Shown here: positions 15,987 to 24,736 of the stretch, one piece after another
Layout: each line of letters opens with the position of its first letter
Position numbering within the stretch: the stretch's first letter is position 1
Source: Streptomyces rapamycinicus NRRL 5491
GTDB lineage: Bacteria > Actinomycetota > Actinomycetes > Streptomycetales > Streptomycetaceae
DNA: 64,000 nucleotides
Assembly: GCF_024298965.1 (NCBI RefSeq)
Contig: NZ_CP085193.1
Span: 11,222,001 to 11,286,000, forward strand
Direction of reading: 5' to 3'
Program-made: the position numbers and the translations under genes
Notes under the pieces: model-generated
Told to the model about the DNA's origin: nothing
The model's input: only the letters and a program-made list of their open reading frames with translations
Databases searched by the model: none

Positions 15987-18497
15987 TCACTCGGTGTCCG
16001 CGCCGATGGCCTCCAGCATCGGGATGCGCGCGGCCTGACGGCCCGGCCAGAGCGAGGCCAGCACGCCGATCGCGGCACTCGCGAGGAAGAAGAGGGCCGT
16101 CCTGTCCCAGGGGATGACGAGCGGAACGGCCTCCTGGCCGAGGACCGCCGCCGCGCCGATGGCCGTACCGGCGACGACACCGAGCGCGGAGCCGAAGAGG
16201 GAGATGGTCACCGACTCCAGGCGCAGCACGGATCCGATGCCACCGCGGTCCAGCCCGATGGCCCGCAGGAGCCCGATCTCCCGCACCCGCTCGAAGACGG
16301 CCATGCTCATGGTGTTGACCACCCCGAGGGCGCCGATCAGCACGGTGACGCTGAGCATGGCGTACATGATGTTCAGGAACGGCGCGGTCCGCGCGGTGGC
16401 GGCGGCCCTCGCGTCGGCGCGGTCCTGGACGAGCAGCGCCGGGTTGTCCAGGGCGCGTCGGATCTCCTCCTGGAGCGCGGCGGTGCGGCCGGGGGCCGCC
16501 TTGACCAGGACCGAGCCGATGCTCGGCCGGCCCTCGGCGCCGGCCGGACGTGGCAGGGCGCGCTCGGAGACGAGGGCGGGGGTCAGCTCCTCCGGGCCGT
16601 CGTAGATCGCGACGACGGGCAGACTGGCCCTGGTGTCCGGCGTACGCCCGCTCGCACTGGTGAAGCTTCCGGTGACACGGGAGCCGAGCCGCCAGCCGTG
16701 GGCGGCGGCCAGTTCCTCGGTGACGGCGATGCCCCGGTCGAGGCGGTCCAGCGACCCCTCCCGGACCGTGAGCGACGCGGCGCGTTCCACCGCGGCGGGG
16801 TCGACCGCGGTGACCGAGAGGGGGGTCTTGCCGGCGAGGTCGAAGTAGGTGGGGATGACGGAGGTGACGGCCTCGGCGTCGGCGAGCCGCGCCACCCGGG
16901 CCGCCGTGCCCTGGCCGACCTCCCCGAAGTCGACGGCCGTGATGCGCAGGTCCGAGGCCATGGAGCGGTCGGCCTCCCGCTCGTCGAAGCGGTTCACCGA
17001 GGTGACGGCCACGGTGACCGCGGTGACCATCGCCAGACCGACCATCAGGGTGGTCGCGGTGGCCGCCGTACGCCGTGGATTGCGGCGGGCGTTCTCCACC
17101 GCCAGCTTGCCCCGGACGCCCGCCAGCCGGGTCAGCGGGGAGCGCAACAGCCCGGTGAGGCCCAGGGCGAGCAGCGGGGTGAGGACGATCAGCCCGACCA
17201 GCAGCAGGGGCGCGGCGCCGAAGAGGAGGTCCGGCTCGCCGACGGCGGCGGCGATCAGCAGCGCGCCGCACGCGGTGGTGATCAGCCCGATGGCGTTGCG
17301 GCGGCGCAGCGAGGCGGCGGTGGACGGCTGGACGGTCCGCAGCGCCGCCACGGGCGGTACGGCCGCCGCCCGGCGGGCCGGGAGGTAGGCCGCGAGGACG
17401 GTGACACCGATGCCCACGGCGAAGGCCGCGAGCAGCGGTTCGGCGGACAGCGCGGGCACGGTGGCGTTCCCCGCTCCGGCGGCGTCGAACAGGCCGCCCA
17501 GCAGATGTGCGACGCCGACGCCGAGACCGTAGCCGATGGCCGACGCGGCCGTGCCCACCACGGCGGCCTCGGTCAGGACCATGCGCATCACGTAGTTGGT
17601 GGTGGCGCCGATGGCCCGCAGCAGTGCGTGTTCCCGGGCGCGGGCCGCGCTGAGCATGGTGAAGGTGTTGGCCACCAGGAAGGTGGAGACGAACAGGGCG
17701 ATCCCGGCGAAGCTGAGCAGCAGTGTGGTGAGCTTGTCCGCGTCACCCGCGGGAGCGGCACCGGACTCCAGCTCGGCGCGGGTGACCGCCCGCAGTCCGG
17801 AAGGCAGCGACGTCTGTGCCCGCTGGGCGAGTTGGGCGTCCGATGTGCCCTCGGCGGCGGTCAGTGTGATCGCCGAGTAGCCCTTCGGCGCGGGGGCGAA
17901 GTGCCGTTGCGCGGTGGCGGTGTCGAAGGCGGTGAGCGTGCCACCGGAGTCCACCCGGCTGTCATGGGCGGTGAAGACGCCGACCAGCCGTGCGTCGAGT
18001 GCCGTGCCCGCCACGACGATGCGCACCCGGGCGCCGACCCGGTACCCGGCCCGCTCGGCGGTCCGCCGGTCGACGGCGATCTCGGCGGCGCCACGGGGGC
18101 CACGGCCCCCGGCGAGCGGATAGCGGATGTCCTTGCCACTGCCGTCGGGCACGTAGTTGACGCCCGCGGCCTGGTTCAGATCGCCGACCAGAGTGCCGTC
18201 GGAGCCGACGAGGAAGGAGCGGCCCTCCACCACGCCGCGCGCCGCGGCCGCCGACGGCAGCGCGCGCAGCCGCCGCAGCAGCGTGTCGTCGAGCCGGTGT
18301 GGCGCGGCGGGGTCCGCGGTGATGGAGACGGACGCATCGGGCTGGGAGTTGGACCGGGCGCGGTTCACGGCCGCTCTGACGGAGTCGCCGTAGAGCAGCG
18401 AACCGGTCACGAAGGCCACCCCGAGCACGACGGCGAGGGCGGGCATCGCGAAACGGAGCCGATGGGATCGGAGGGTGCGCAGGGCGGTGCGGAACAT
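15987..18497 (-). CDS. FtsX/MacB-type ABC transporter permease
   Basis: An 836-residue large permease of the MacB/LolC-like class: TM1 near residue 20 (FAMPALAVVLGVAFVTGSLL), a long extracytoplasmic domain, two sets of three FtsX helices (around 270-420 and 700-830), and further helices between them. The repeated motif RAREHALLRAIGATT / RVREIGLLRAIGLDR is the coupling-helix signature that contacts the ATPase. ATG 18497 is chosen because it begins MFRTALRTLRSHRLRF; a longer frame continues into the divergent promoter. No ATP-binding gene adjoins it, although these permeases usually have one directly upstream, where a divergent histidine kinase gene stands instead. The class usually exports lipids or peptides, or senses antimicrobials. 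Confidence 0.88.
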   Translation of the reverse strand: MFRTALRTLRSHRLRFAMPALAVVLGVAFVTGSLLYGDSVRAAVNRARSNSQPDASVSITADPAAPHRLDDTLLRRLRALPSAAAARGVVEGRSFLVGSDGTLVGDLNQAAGVNYVPDGSGKDIRYPLAGGRGPRGAAEIAVDRRTAERAGYRVGARVRIVVAGTALDARLVGVFTAHDSRVDSGGTLTAFDTATAQRHFAPAPKGYSAITLTAAEGTSDAQLAQRAQTSLPSGLRAVTRAELESGAAPAGDADKLTTLLLSFAGIALFVSTFLVANTFTMLSAARAREHALLRAIGATTNYVMRMVLTEAAVVGTAASAIGYGLGVGVAHLLGGLFDAAGAGNATVPALSAEPLLAAFAVGIGVTVLAAYLPARRAAAVPPVAALRTVQPSTAASLRRRNAIGLITTACGALLIAAAVGEPDLLFGAAPLLLVGLIVLTPLLALGLTGLLRSPLTRLAGVRGKLAVENARRNPRRTAATATTLMVGLAMVTAVTVAVTSVNRFDEREADRSMASDLRITAVDFGEVGQGTAARVARLADAEAVTSVIPTYFDLAGKTPLSVTAVDPAAVERAASLTVREGSLDRLDRGIAVTEELAAAHGWRLGSRVTGSFTSASGRTPDTRASLPVVAIYDGPEELTPALVSERALPRPAGAEGRPSIGSVLVKAAPGRTAALQEEIRRALDNPALLVQDRADARAAATARTAPFLNIMYAMLSVTVLIGALGVVNTMSMAVFERVREIGLLRAIGLDRGGIGSVLRLESVTISLFGSALGVVAGTAIGAAAVLGQEAVPLVIPWDRTALFFLASAAIGVLASLWPGRQAARIPMLEAIGADTE

Positions 18498-18708
18498 CGA
18501 CGGCCTTCGGGAGGGGTGAGGGGCAACGGTTGAGAAGGGGCGTGGCGCAGCGGGCTTGAGCGCTCTCCGGTCGCCCCGGATGCCATCCTTCGCGGGGACG
18601 TGGCGCGGCGGATCCACCGGAATGCCGAAGCGGGCCGTGCCACTTCCCCGGTTTCCTCGGCCGAAAGTCTGATGTGGCGACGGCGGCCGGACCGTAGCGT
18701 GACCTGCC

Positions 18709-19974
18709 ATGATCTCCGAGTTCCGGTCCCGTTTCCGCTTCCGGCACCTCCGGCAGGGCCTGGTCGGCGTCGCTCTGGTCGTCCTCGTGGTCCTGGAGGG
18801 GCTGAACGCGCCGCATCCGGCGATGGCCGCGGCGACGATGGTGTCCGGGGTGCTGTGCCTGGCCGCGCTCGCGGTGCCGGAACGCCTCTTCGCGCGCTAC
18901 GGCCTCGGCGCGGCGGCCCTCTCATGCGCGCTGACCGTGACGGAAGCGCAGCTGTCCGAGCGTCCCCCGAACACCCCGGGCATGGTGGAACTGGGTGCGC
19001 TGCTGCTGCTCAGTACCCGCGCCGTGCGGCGCTGCCCGCCCCTGCGAGCGACCGGGCTGGTCGCGGTATCCTCCCTCGCCGCCGTGGTCCTTCCGCTGCG
19101 GATCGAGCTGTGGGACGACTACCTCAAGAACCTGATCACCGTCATCGCGGTCTGCGCCGTGCCGTTCATGGTGGTGGTGGGGCTGTGTCTGCGTCTGTAC
19201 GACACACTGCGGGAGCGGGAGCGCGAGACCATCCGGCAGGCCCAGCGCCTGGAACACGCCCGGGAGTTGCACGACTTCGTGGCCCACCACGTGACGGCGA
19301 TCGTCGCCCAGACCAAAGCCGCGCGTTTCACCGCCGCGGCCGGACACACCCAGTCCCCGGAGGATCTGGACCGGATGCTCGCCCAGATCGAGCGGGCCGG
19401 ATCCCAGGCACTCGGTTCGATGCGCGCCATGGTCACCAGCCTGCGGGACCATGCCACCGCCTCCGCCACGACCCGGCCCACGGGTGATCCGGCGGGCCCG
19501 CGCGGACCGCGTAGGCTGCGTGATCTGCGTGCCCTCACCGAGGAGTTCTCCGAGGTGGGGCCGGCCGCCGAGCTGATCCTCGCCCCGGAACTCGCCGATC
19601 GGCCGCTTCCGACCGGCATCGCCACCACGGTCCACCGCGTGGTGCAGGAGTCCCTGACCAACGTCCGCAAACACGCCACCGGGGTCGGCCGGGTGGAGGT
19701 GCGGATCGGCGTCCGGCCCGGCCATCCGGAGCGGCTGGAGGTGTCGGTCGTCGACGACGGGCAGGTTGGCGCCTCGCCCGCCGCCGGGCGGTCGGTCGAG
19801 GGGAGCGGCTACGGTCTGGTGGGGCTCGCGGAACGGGCCGAGAAGGTCAACGGGCACATCACATCAGGGCCACGGGACGGCGGCGGCTGGCACGTCCTGG
19901 CGGTCCTGCCGCTGGACAAGGCGGCCACTGACAAGACGGCCACCGAGGAGACGATCGCCTGCGATCATGCGTGA
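18709..19974 (+). CDS. Two-component sensor histidine kinase (NarL-partner type)
   Basis: A 421-residue membrane sensor. About five N-terminal helices in residues 20-165 form the sensing part without a large extracellular loop. The HisKA_3 dimerisation helix has the phospho-acceptor His188 in ARELHDFVAHHVTAIV. The HATPase domain shows HRVVQESLTNVRKHAT, VVDDG and SGYGLVGLAERAE (N and G boxes). The last codons overlap the response regulator start. It is divergent from the FtsX-type permease, an arrangement often seen when the system controls the transporter. Confidence 0.92.
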   Translation: MISEFRSRFRFRHLRQGLVGVALVVLVVLEGLNAPHPAMAAATMVSGVLCLAALAVPERLFARYGLGAAALSCALTVTEAQLSERPPNTPGMVELGALLLLSTRAVRRCPPLRATGLVAVSSLAAVVLPLRIELWDDYLKNLITVIAVCAVPFMVVVGLCLRLYDTLRERERETIRQAQRLEHARELHDFVAHHVTAIVAQTKAARFTAAAGHTQSPEDLDRMLAQIERAGSQALGSMRAMVTSLRDHATASATTRPTGDPAGPRGPRRLRDLRALTEEFSEVGPAAELILAPELADRPLPTGIATTVHRVVQESLTNVRKHATGVGRVEVRIGVRPGHPERLEVSVVDDGQVGASPAAGRSVEGSGYGLVGLAERAEKVNGHITSGPRDGGGWHVLAVLPLDKAATDKTATEETIACDHA

Positions 19975-20692
19975 CATGACGATCCAGGTACTCATCGCCG
20001 ACGACCAGGAGATGGTCCGTGCCGCCTTCCGCATGATTCTCGACTCCCAGCCGGACATGCGAGTCGTCGCCCAGGCGAAGAACGGCGTCGAGGCGGTCGA
20101 GCAGGCCCGCCGCCTGCGGCCCGATGTCTGCCTCCTCGACATCCGCATGCCCGAACTGGACGGTCTGGAGGCCACCCGGCTCCTCGCCGGGCCCGATGTG
20201 CCGGATCCCCTCAACGTCCTCATCGCCACCACCTTCGACCTCGACGAATACGTCTACCGGGCGCTGCGCAACGGCGCGTGCGGCTTTCTGCTCAAGGACG
20301 GCGCACCGGGGCTGCTCACCGAGGCGGTACGGGCCGCGGCGTCGGGCAACTCGCTGATCTCCCCGTCGGTGACCGTCCGCCTGCTCGCGCACATGGCACC
20401 CCACCGCGACCGGCCTGCCCCTTCCGAGGCCCGTCCGGCCCGCCGGGGCAGGGGCGGGCTCAAGGATCCGATCGAGCCGCTGACCCAGCGTGAGGTCGAG
20501 GTGGTCCGGCGGGTCGCCCGTGGCCGTACCAACGAGGAGGTGGCCGCGGATCTCCATGTCACCCTGTCCACCGTCAAGACCCACCTCGGCAACGTCCAGC
20601 GCAAGCTGGCCGCCCGCAACCGCGTCGAGATCGCGGCCTGGGCCTGGGAGCACGGCATGGTGGACGAGTCCTCGCCGAACCGCGGCGGCTGA
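19967..20692 (+). CDS. NarL/FixJ-type response regulator
   Basis: A 241-residue regulator. The receiver domain has acidic pocket DDQ, phospho-acceptor Asp58 in CLLDIRMPELDG, Thr in IATTFD and Lys in FLLKDGAP. The LuxR-type HTH (LTQREVEVVRRVARGRTNEEVAADLHV) is at residues 170-225. Start codons at 19967 (overlapping the kinase stop by 8 bp) and 19976 (MTIQVLIADDQ) are both reasonable. It is co-translated with its kinase. Confidence 0.92.
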   Translation: MRDMTIQVLIADDQEMVRAAFRMILDSQPDMRVVAQAKNGVEAVEQARRLRPDVCLLDIRMPELDGLEATRLLAGPDVPDPLNVLIATTFDLDEYVYRALRNGACGFLLKDGAPGLLTEAVRAAASGNSLISPSVTVRLLAHMAPHRDRPAPSEARPARRGRGGLKDPIEPLTQREVEVVRRVARGRTNEEVAADLHVTLSTVKTHLGNVQRKLAARNRVEIAAWAWEHGMVDESSPNRGG

Positions 20693-20706
20693 CCCGCCCG
20701 GCGGGT
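20692..20706. terminator. Short GC hairpin between convergent genes
   Basis: ACCCGCCCGGCGGGT begins at the last base of the response-regulator stop codon: 7-bp arms around one base. It lies between the response regulator and LysR stop codons and can serve both strands. Confidence 0.5.
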
Positions 20707-20722
20707 GTCCCCGGTGTGTGCG

Positions 20723-21679
20723 CTACCAGGTGCGTGCGGTGCGCTGAAGCCGCTCCCGGACCCGGGCGACGTCCGGGTTGGCGTCGGCACCCGGCCGCTG
20801 TACGAGGAAGAGCGTGTTGAGCGGCGGCTCTTCGGGCTCATGGAGCAGGACGAGTCCACCGGAGGCGAGTTCGTCCTGGCACAGATAACGGGGGAGCACG
20901 CTGTAACCGGCGCCCGCGGCGACGGCCGACACGGCCCCGCGCAGATCCGGCACGGTCACCGCGGCCTGGGCGGTGAGCCGCTTGCCGAAGACATTGCGCC
21001 AGTACCGGCGGGCGATGGGGAGGTCCTCCGCGTAGGTGATCAGGGGTATGTCACGGACGGCCGCGCACGGCCCGTCGGCCGCCAGCCGCTCCCCGGCGCG
21101 CCGGGCCCAGCCGGGCGAGGCGACCAGCACATAGTCCTCGTCCGCCAGCGGGAGCGAGGTCAGCGTGCGGCCACCGGGGCGTCTGGTGGCGATCACGAGG
21201 TCGTGGTGTCCCGCCCGCAGCGCCTCCAGCAGCGGATCGGTCAGCCCCATGGTGATCCGCAGCCGCACCCCCTCGGCGACCAGCGGGGCGAGTGCGGGCA
21301 GGGCGCGGGCGCACAGCAACTCCGCGGGCCCGGCCAGGTGGACGAGGGTGGTGCGGCCGGTGAGTACGGTGTTCCGGCCGCCGAGTGAGGCGAGGGCGTC
21401 GAGTGGTCCGGCGATGTGTCCGGCCAGGTCATGGGCGAGGTGGGTGGGCTCCGCACCGCGCGGGAGCCGGGTGAACAACGCGCGTCCGGTCTGCTGCTCC
21501 AGGGCCCGGATCTGGGCGGTGACGGTGGGCTGGGAGAGCCCGAGCAGCGGGGCCGCGGCGGTGAACGAGCCGGAGCGGTAGACGGCCAGGAAGGTGCGCA
21601 GCAGATTCAGATCGGCATGTTGCGGGGGCGCCCCGCCGCCGATGACGATGTCGCCGTCCTGGTGTGTCCCGTCCGCCAT
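20723..21679 (-). CDS. LysR-family transcriptional regulator
   Basis: A 318-residue regulator. The N-terminal HTH (LNLLRTFLAVYRSGSFTAAA, LGLSQPTVTAQIRALEQQTG) is followed by a periplasmic-binding-protein-like effector domain with RRPGGRTLTSLPLADEDYVLVASP. The start at 21679 (MADGTHQDG) is taken; two further in-frame ATGs lie upstream (21691, 21757), but the last would run through the putative operator. It is divergent from the DJ-1/PfpI gene, which is its likely target. Confidence 0.88.
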   Translation of the reverse strand: MADGTHQDGDIVIGGGAPPQHADLNLLRTFLAVYRSGSFTAAAPLLGLSQPTVTAQIRALEQQTGRALFTRLPRGAEPTHLAHDLAGHIAGPLDALASLGGRNTVLTGRTTLVHLAGPAELLCARALPALAPLVAEGVRLRITMGLTDPLLEALRAGHHDLVIATRRPGGRTLTSLPLADEDYVLVASPGWARRAGERLAADGPCAAVRDIPLITYAEDLPIARRYWRNVFGKRLTAQAAVTVPDLRGAVSAVAAGAGYSVLPRYLCQDELASGGLVLLHEPEEPPLNTLFLVQRPGADANPDVARVRERLQRTARTW

Positions 21680-21715
21680 GCGGCCCAGCATAGAGAGGTA
21701 CCCGGCGCTTCCTTC

Positions 21716-21766
21716 CATCGGAAACCCGATGTCATCGATCGACTGATCTATTGGCATTCCGATGCC
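21716..21766. promoter_or_regulatory. LysR-type operator dyads in the divergent promoter
   Basis: CATCGG-AAAC-CCGATG (21716-21731) and GGCAT-TCCG-ATGCC (21753-21766 region) are two short perfect dyads about 22 bp apart, with an ATCGAT palindrome between. The spacing and A/T-containing interrupted palindrome fit regulatory and activation sites of a LysR protein shared by the two divergent genes. Confidence 0.5.
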
Positions 21767-21881
21767 CAGTGGATCTACCTTCGAGCACGCCGCCAGGACG
21801 GCGGCGCGATGTCGGGGCGGCGACGCCCCAGGAGAACCCAGCGACCGCGCTCAGCGCGCGTGATCGCATCGAGGAGTGAGC

Positions 21882-22577
21882 ATGGCGAAGATCCTGTTCG
21901 TGATGACCGGTGCCGACCAGTGGACACTGGCCGACGGTACGAAGCACCCCACCGGCTACTGGGCCGACGAGGCCGTGGTCCCCTATGAGGCGCTCAAGGC
22001 CGCGGGCCACGAGATCACGGTGGCCACCCCCGGCGGCGTCGTCCCGCCCGTGGACTCCGCCAGCCTCAGCCCCGAGGCCAACGGCGGCCCGGAGAACGCC
22101 GCCAGGGTCAGGAGCGTCACCGAGACCGCGGCGGAGTTCCGTGCCCCCATCGCGCTGAGCGACGTAACGCTGGACGACTACGACGCCGTCCATGTGCCCG
22201 GTGGCCACGGCCCCATGGAGGACCTCGCGGTCGACGCCGCCTCGGGCAAGATCCTCACCCTGGCGGTGCGCGGTGGCATGCCGGTGAGCGTGGTCTGCCA
22301 CGGCCCGGCGGCGCTGTTGGCGGCGGTCACGGAGGACGGCACCCACGCGTACGCGGGCTACCGGATCACGGCCTTCACCAATGAGGAGGAGAAGATGGCC
22401 GGGAACGCCGACAAGGCCAAGTGGCTCCTTCAGGACCGGCTGACCGAGGCGGGCCTGACGGTGCGGGTCGGCGACCCCTTCGCACCGCATGTGGAGGTCG
22501 ACCGCAACGTCATCACCGGCCAGAACCCGGCCTCCTCCGGCCCGCTCGCCGAAGAACTGCTCAAGAAGCTCGGCTGA
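21882..22577 (+). CDS. DJ-1/PfpI-family protein (Hsp31-like glyoxalase/deglycase type)
   Basis: A 231-residue cytoplasmic class I glutamine-amidotransferase-fold protein. The nucleophile is Cys139 in VSVVCHGPAALLAA, the conserved acid-containing segment is PGGHGPMEDL, and FTNEEE and the NPASSGPLAEELL tail match Hsp31-like members. Such proteins detoxify methylglyoxal or act as chaperones under carbonyl stress. GAGGAG sits 6 nt before ATG 21882; a GTG two codons earlier is unlikely. It is probably controlled by the divergent LysR regulator. Confidence 0.88.
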   Translation: MAKILFVMTGADQWTLADGTKHPTGYWADEAVVPYEALKAAGHEITVATPGGVVPPVDSASLSPEANGGPENAARVRSVTETAAEFRAPIALSDVTLDDYDAVHVPGGHGPMEDLAVDAASGKILTLAVRGGMPVSVVCHGPAALLAAVTEDGTHAYAGYRITAFTNEEEKMAGNADKAKWLLQDRLTEAGLTVRVGDPFAPHVEVDRNVITGQNPASSGPLAEELLKKLG

Positions 22578-22594
22578 CCTCTCGACCCTCCCCC

Positions 22595-22609
22595 CCCGCC
22601 TCAGGCGGG
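22595..22609. terminator. Bidirectional hairpin between DJ-1 and LacI genes
   Basis: CCCGCC-TCA-GGCGGG forms a perfect 6-bp stem. The TCA loop is itself the stop codon of the LacI gene on the minus strand. It lies between two convergent genes. Confidence 0.6.
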
Positions 22610-23629
22610 CTCGGCCGTGGTGCCCCGGATGACGAGATGGGGGGCGACCACGGCCTCCCCGTCGGGGACCCGCTCTCCCTCCAGGCGGGCGATGGCCCGG
22701 CTGACGGCGAGTTCGGCGAGGCGGGGGATGTCCTGGCCGACGGTGGTGAGGTCGATATGGGCCAGACGCGCCAAGTGGCTGTCGTCGAAGCCGACGACGG
22801 AGATCTCGTCGGGGACGGGGACCCGGGCGCGCAGGAGGGTGTCCAGAACCCCGGTGGCGGAGCGGTCGTTGAAGGCGAGGACGGCCGTGGGCCGGGGAGT
22901 GGTGTCGAGGAGGGCGCGGGCGCCCGCGGCGCCGTCCTCCTCGGTGAGCCCGCCGGGCAGGACGCGGACGCGGTCGGCCAGGCCGTGGCGGCCCATGGCG
23001 GTACGATAGCCACGGCGCCGGTCGGCGGCGCCGGGTGCGCTGCCGCCGTCGATATGGGCGATGTCGCGGTGGCCGAGGGCCACCAGGTGGTCCACGGCCT
23101 GACGGGCGCCCTCGTCATCGGCGGTCCGCACCACCTCCACCCCCGGGGCGGCCCCGCGCAGCCGCCGGGCCACGGAGACCACCGGGAGCTGTGCGGCGAG
23201 TTCGGCCAGCCGCGCGGCCGGGGCCTGCGGGCCGAGCAGGATCAGGGCCTCGCAGCGGTCGGCCAGCAGGGTGTCGGTGGCCCGCTGCTCACCACGCCCG
23301 GCGGCCACGGCGCTCAGCGCGATCTGGTACCCGGCGGGCTCGGCCACCGCGTACACGCCCTCCAGCAGATCGGAGTGGAAGGGGTGCTGAAGGCCGAACT
23401 GCACGCCGAGGAGATGGGACCGGTGGCTGCGCAGCAGCCGGGCCCGGGCGTCCGGCCGGTAGCCGATCTCCTGTGCCGCCTGGAGGACCCGCTCACGGGT
23501 GGCGGCACCGGCGCCCTTGGCGTCCCGCATCACGATGGAGACCAGCGCCGTGGACACGCCTGCCCGCGCCGCCACGTCCGCGAGGGTCGGGCGCTTCCCA
23601 TGGGGGACGGCCGGCGTCGGTGGCACCAC
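22601..23629 (-). CDS. LacI-family repressor of the isomerase/oxidoreductase operon
   Basis: A 342-residue regulator. HTH at residues 13-33 (TLADVAARAGVSTALVSIV with hinge helix), then a ribose-binding-protein-like effector domain (LLGVQFGLQHPFHSDLLEGV ... GFDDSHLARL). The GTG at 23629 has AGGGAG 6 nt upstream. A longer frame extends through the intergenic region and its operators and is rejected. The gene is divergent from the hydroxypyruvate-isomerase-like gene, with AACGTT palindromes in between, so autoregulation and control of that operon are likely. The inducer is unknown, perhaps an inositol-type or ketose sugar. Confidence 0.9.
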   Translation of the reverse strand: MVPPTPAVPHGKRPTLADVAARAGVSTALVSIVMRDAKGAGAATRERVLQAAQEIGYRPDARARLLRSHRSHLLGVQFGLQHPFHSDLLEGVYAVAEPAGYQIALSAVAAGRGEQRATDTLLADRCEALILLGPQAPAARLAELAAQLPVVSVARRLRGAAPGVEVVRTADDEGARQAVDHLVALGHRDIAHIDGGSAPGAADRRRGYRTAMGRHGLADRVRVLPGGLTEEDGAAGARALLDTTPRPTAVLAFNDRSATGVLDTLLRARVPVPDEISVVGFDDSHLARLAHIDLTTVGQDIPRLAELAVSRAIARLEGERVPDGEAVVAPHLVIRGTTAEPA

Positions 23630-23742
23630 TGGTCTCCCTGGTCTAGGTGTCGTCTTCGGTCGAGGAGTCGTCTCGGGCCGGGGTTTCGCTTCCGGGCGCG
23701 ACGATCGTAGCCCAGGGCCCCGGGCGCACGCGCCCCCGCTGC

Positions 23743-23846
23743 TATAACGTTCTAGTGATTCCGCCGTCATCCCTTGACAGGGATGGTCGGCGGCTGGCGT
23801 ACTGCTGCTCGACATCTAGAACGTTCTAGTAGCTGCAACGTTCTAG
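23743..23846. promoter_or_regulatory. Three AACGTT operators in the LacI/isomerase divergent promoter
   Basis: The perfect 14-bp palindrome CTAGAACGTTCTAG is at 23816-23829. Flanking copies are CAACGTTCTAG (23836-23846) and ATAACGTTCTAG (23744-23755). A TTGACA hexamer at 23774-23779 precedes the central palindrome, so the operators would overlap or follow the transcription start of the isomerase gene. Central CG symmetry is typical of LacI-family sites. Confidence 0.75.
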
Positions 23847-23885
23847 TCGCTTTGTTGCCGGGCCGGACAGGGAGCGAGAAGTAGC

Positions 23886-24668
23886 ATGTACACATTGGCG
23901 GTCTGCGCCGAGATGGTCTTCCGGGATCTGCCGGTCCACGAACGGGCGCGGCGCATCCACGACGCCGGTTTCCAGGTCGAGATCTGGGACTGGAGCCGAC
24001 ACGATCTGGCCGCCCTCGAACGGACCGGCGCGGTGTTCTCCTCCATGACCGGCTACCTGCGCGGCAGCCTGACGGACAGGGACGGGGCGGCCGAACTCCT
24101 GCGCACCGCCGAGGAGTCGGTCAAGGTGGCCCATCAGCTCGGCTGCCCCCGGCTGAATCTGCACGGCACCGGGCTGGACGGCGACGGTCTGCCGGTGGCG
24201 CCGGTGGCGGGCGAGGCCACCGGCCCGATGTGGATCGCCGCCCACCGCACCCTCACCCGCCTCGCCGAGCTGGGCGAGCGCACCGGGGTCACCTTCACCC
24301 TGGAGAACCTCAACACCGCCGTGGACCACCCCGGTGTGCCGTTCGCGAAGGCCGCCGACACCCTGGCACTGGTCGAGGCCGTGGACCGGCCGGGGTTGCG
24401 GATGAACCTGGACTTGTACCACGCGCAGATCGGCGAGGGGAACCTCACCGAGCTCGTTCGCCGGGCCCACGGCCGGGGCCTGATCGGCGAGATCCAGGTG
24501 GCCGACGTACCCGGCCGCCGCGAGCCCGGAACGGGAGAGATCAACTACCCGGCCATCGCCCGGACCCTCGCCGACCTCGGCTACGAGGGCACCGTCGCCA
24601 TGGAGGCATGGGCCTCCGGCGACAGCGACCTCGCCCTGGAGCGCTTCCGCTCCGCCTTCACCGGCTGA
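23886..24668 (+). CDS. Hydroxypyruvate isomerase / sugar-isomerase TIM-barrel protein
   Basis: A 260-residue member of the xylose-isomerase-like TIM barrel (Hyi/OtnI) group. It shows the metal/substrate residues of FTLENLN, RMNLDLYHAQI, GEIQVADVPGR.EPGTGEINY and the terminal EAWA Glu. In the family these interconvert hydroxypyruvate and tartronate semialdehyde or 2-oxo-tetronates. The neighbouring MocA-type oxidoreductase suggests a sugar or inositol-type acid pathway here. It is the first gene after the LacI operators. Confidence 0.85.
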   Translation: MYTLAVCAEMVFRDLPVHERARRIHDAGFQVEIWDWSRHDLAALERTGAVFSSMTGYLRGSLTDRDGAAELLRTAEESVKVAHQLGCPRLNLHGTGLDGDGLPVAPVAGEATGPMWIAAHRTLTRLAELGERTGVTFTLENLNTAVDHPGVPFAKAADTLALVEAVDRPGLRMNLDLYHAQIGEGNLTELVRRAHGRGLIGEIQVADVPGRREPGTGEINYPAIARTLADLGYEGTVAMEAWASGDSDLALERFRSAFTG

Positions 24669-24736
24669 GGCGCGCGCCCGCGAGGCCGTCCAGCCCTCAT
24701 CGCACGCCGCCACCCACCGACCCCACGGAGCACCGC

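Noticed and set aside
15576..18533. Very long open frame on the plus strand opposite the FtsX-type permease
   Set aside because: It is Gly/Arg/Gln-rich without domains, and mirrors the codon bias of the real permease gene on the other strand.
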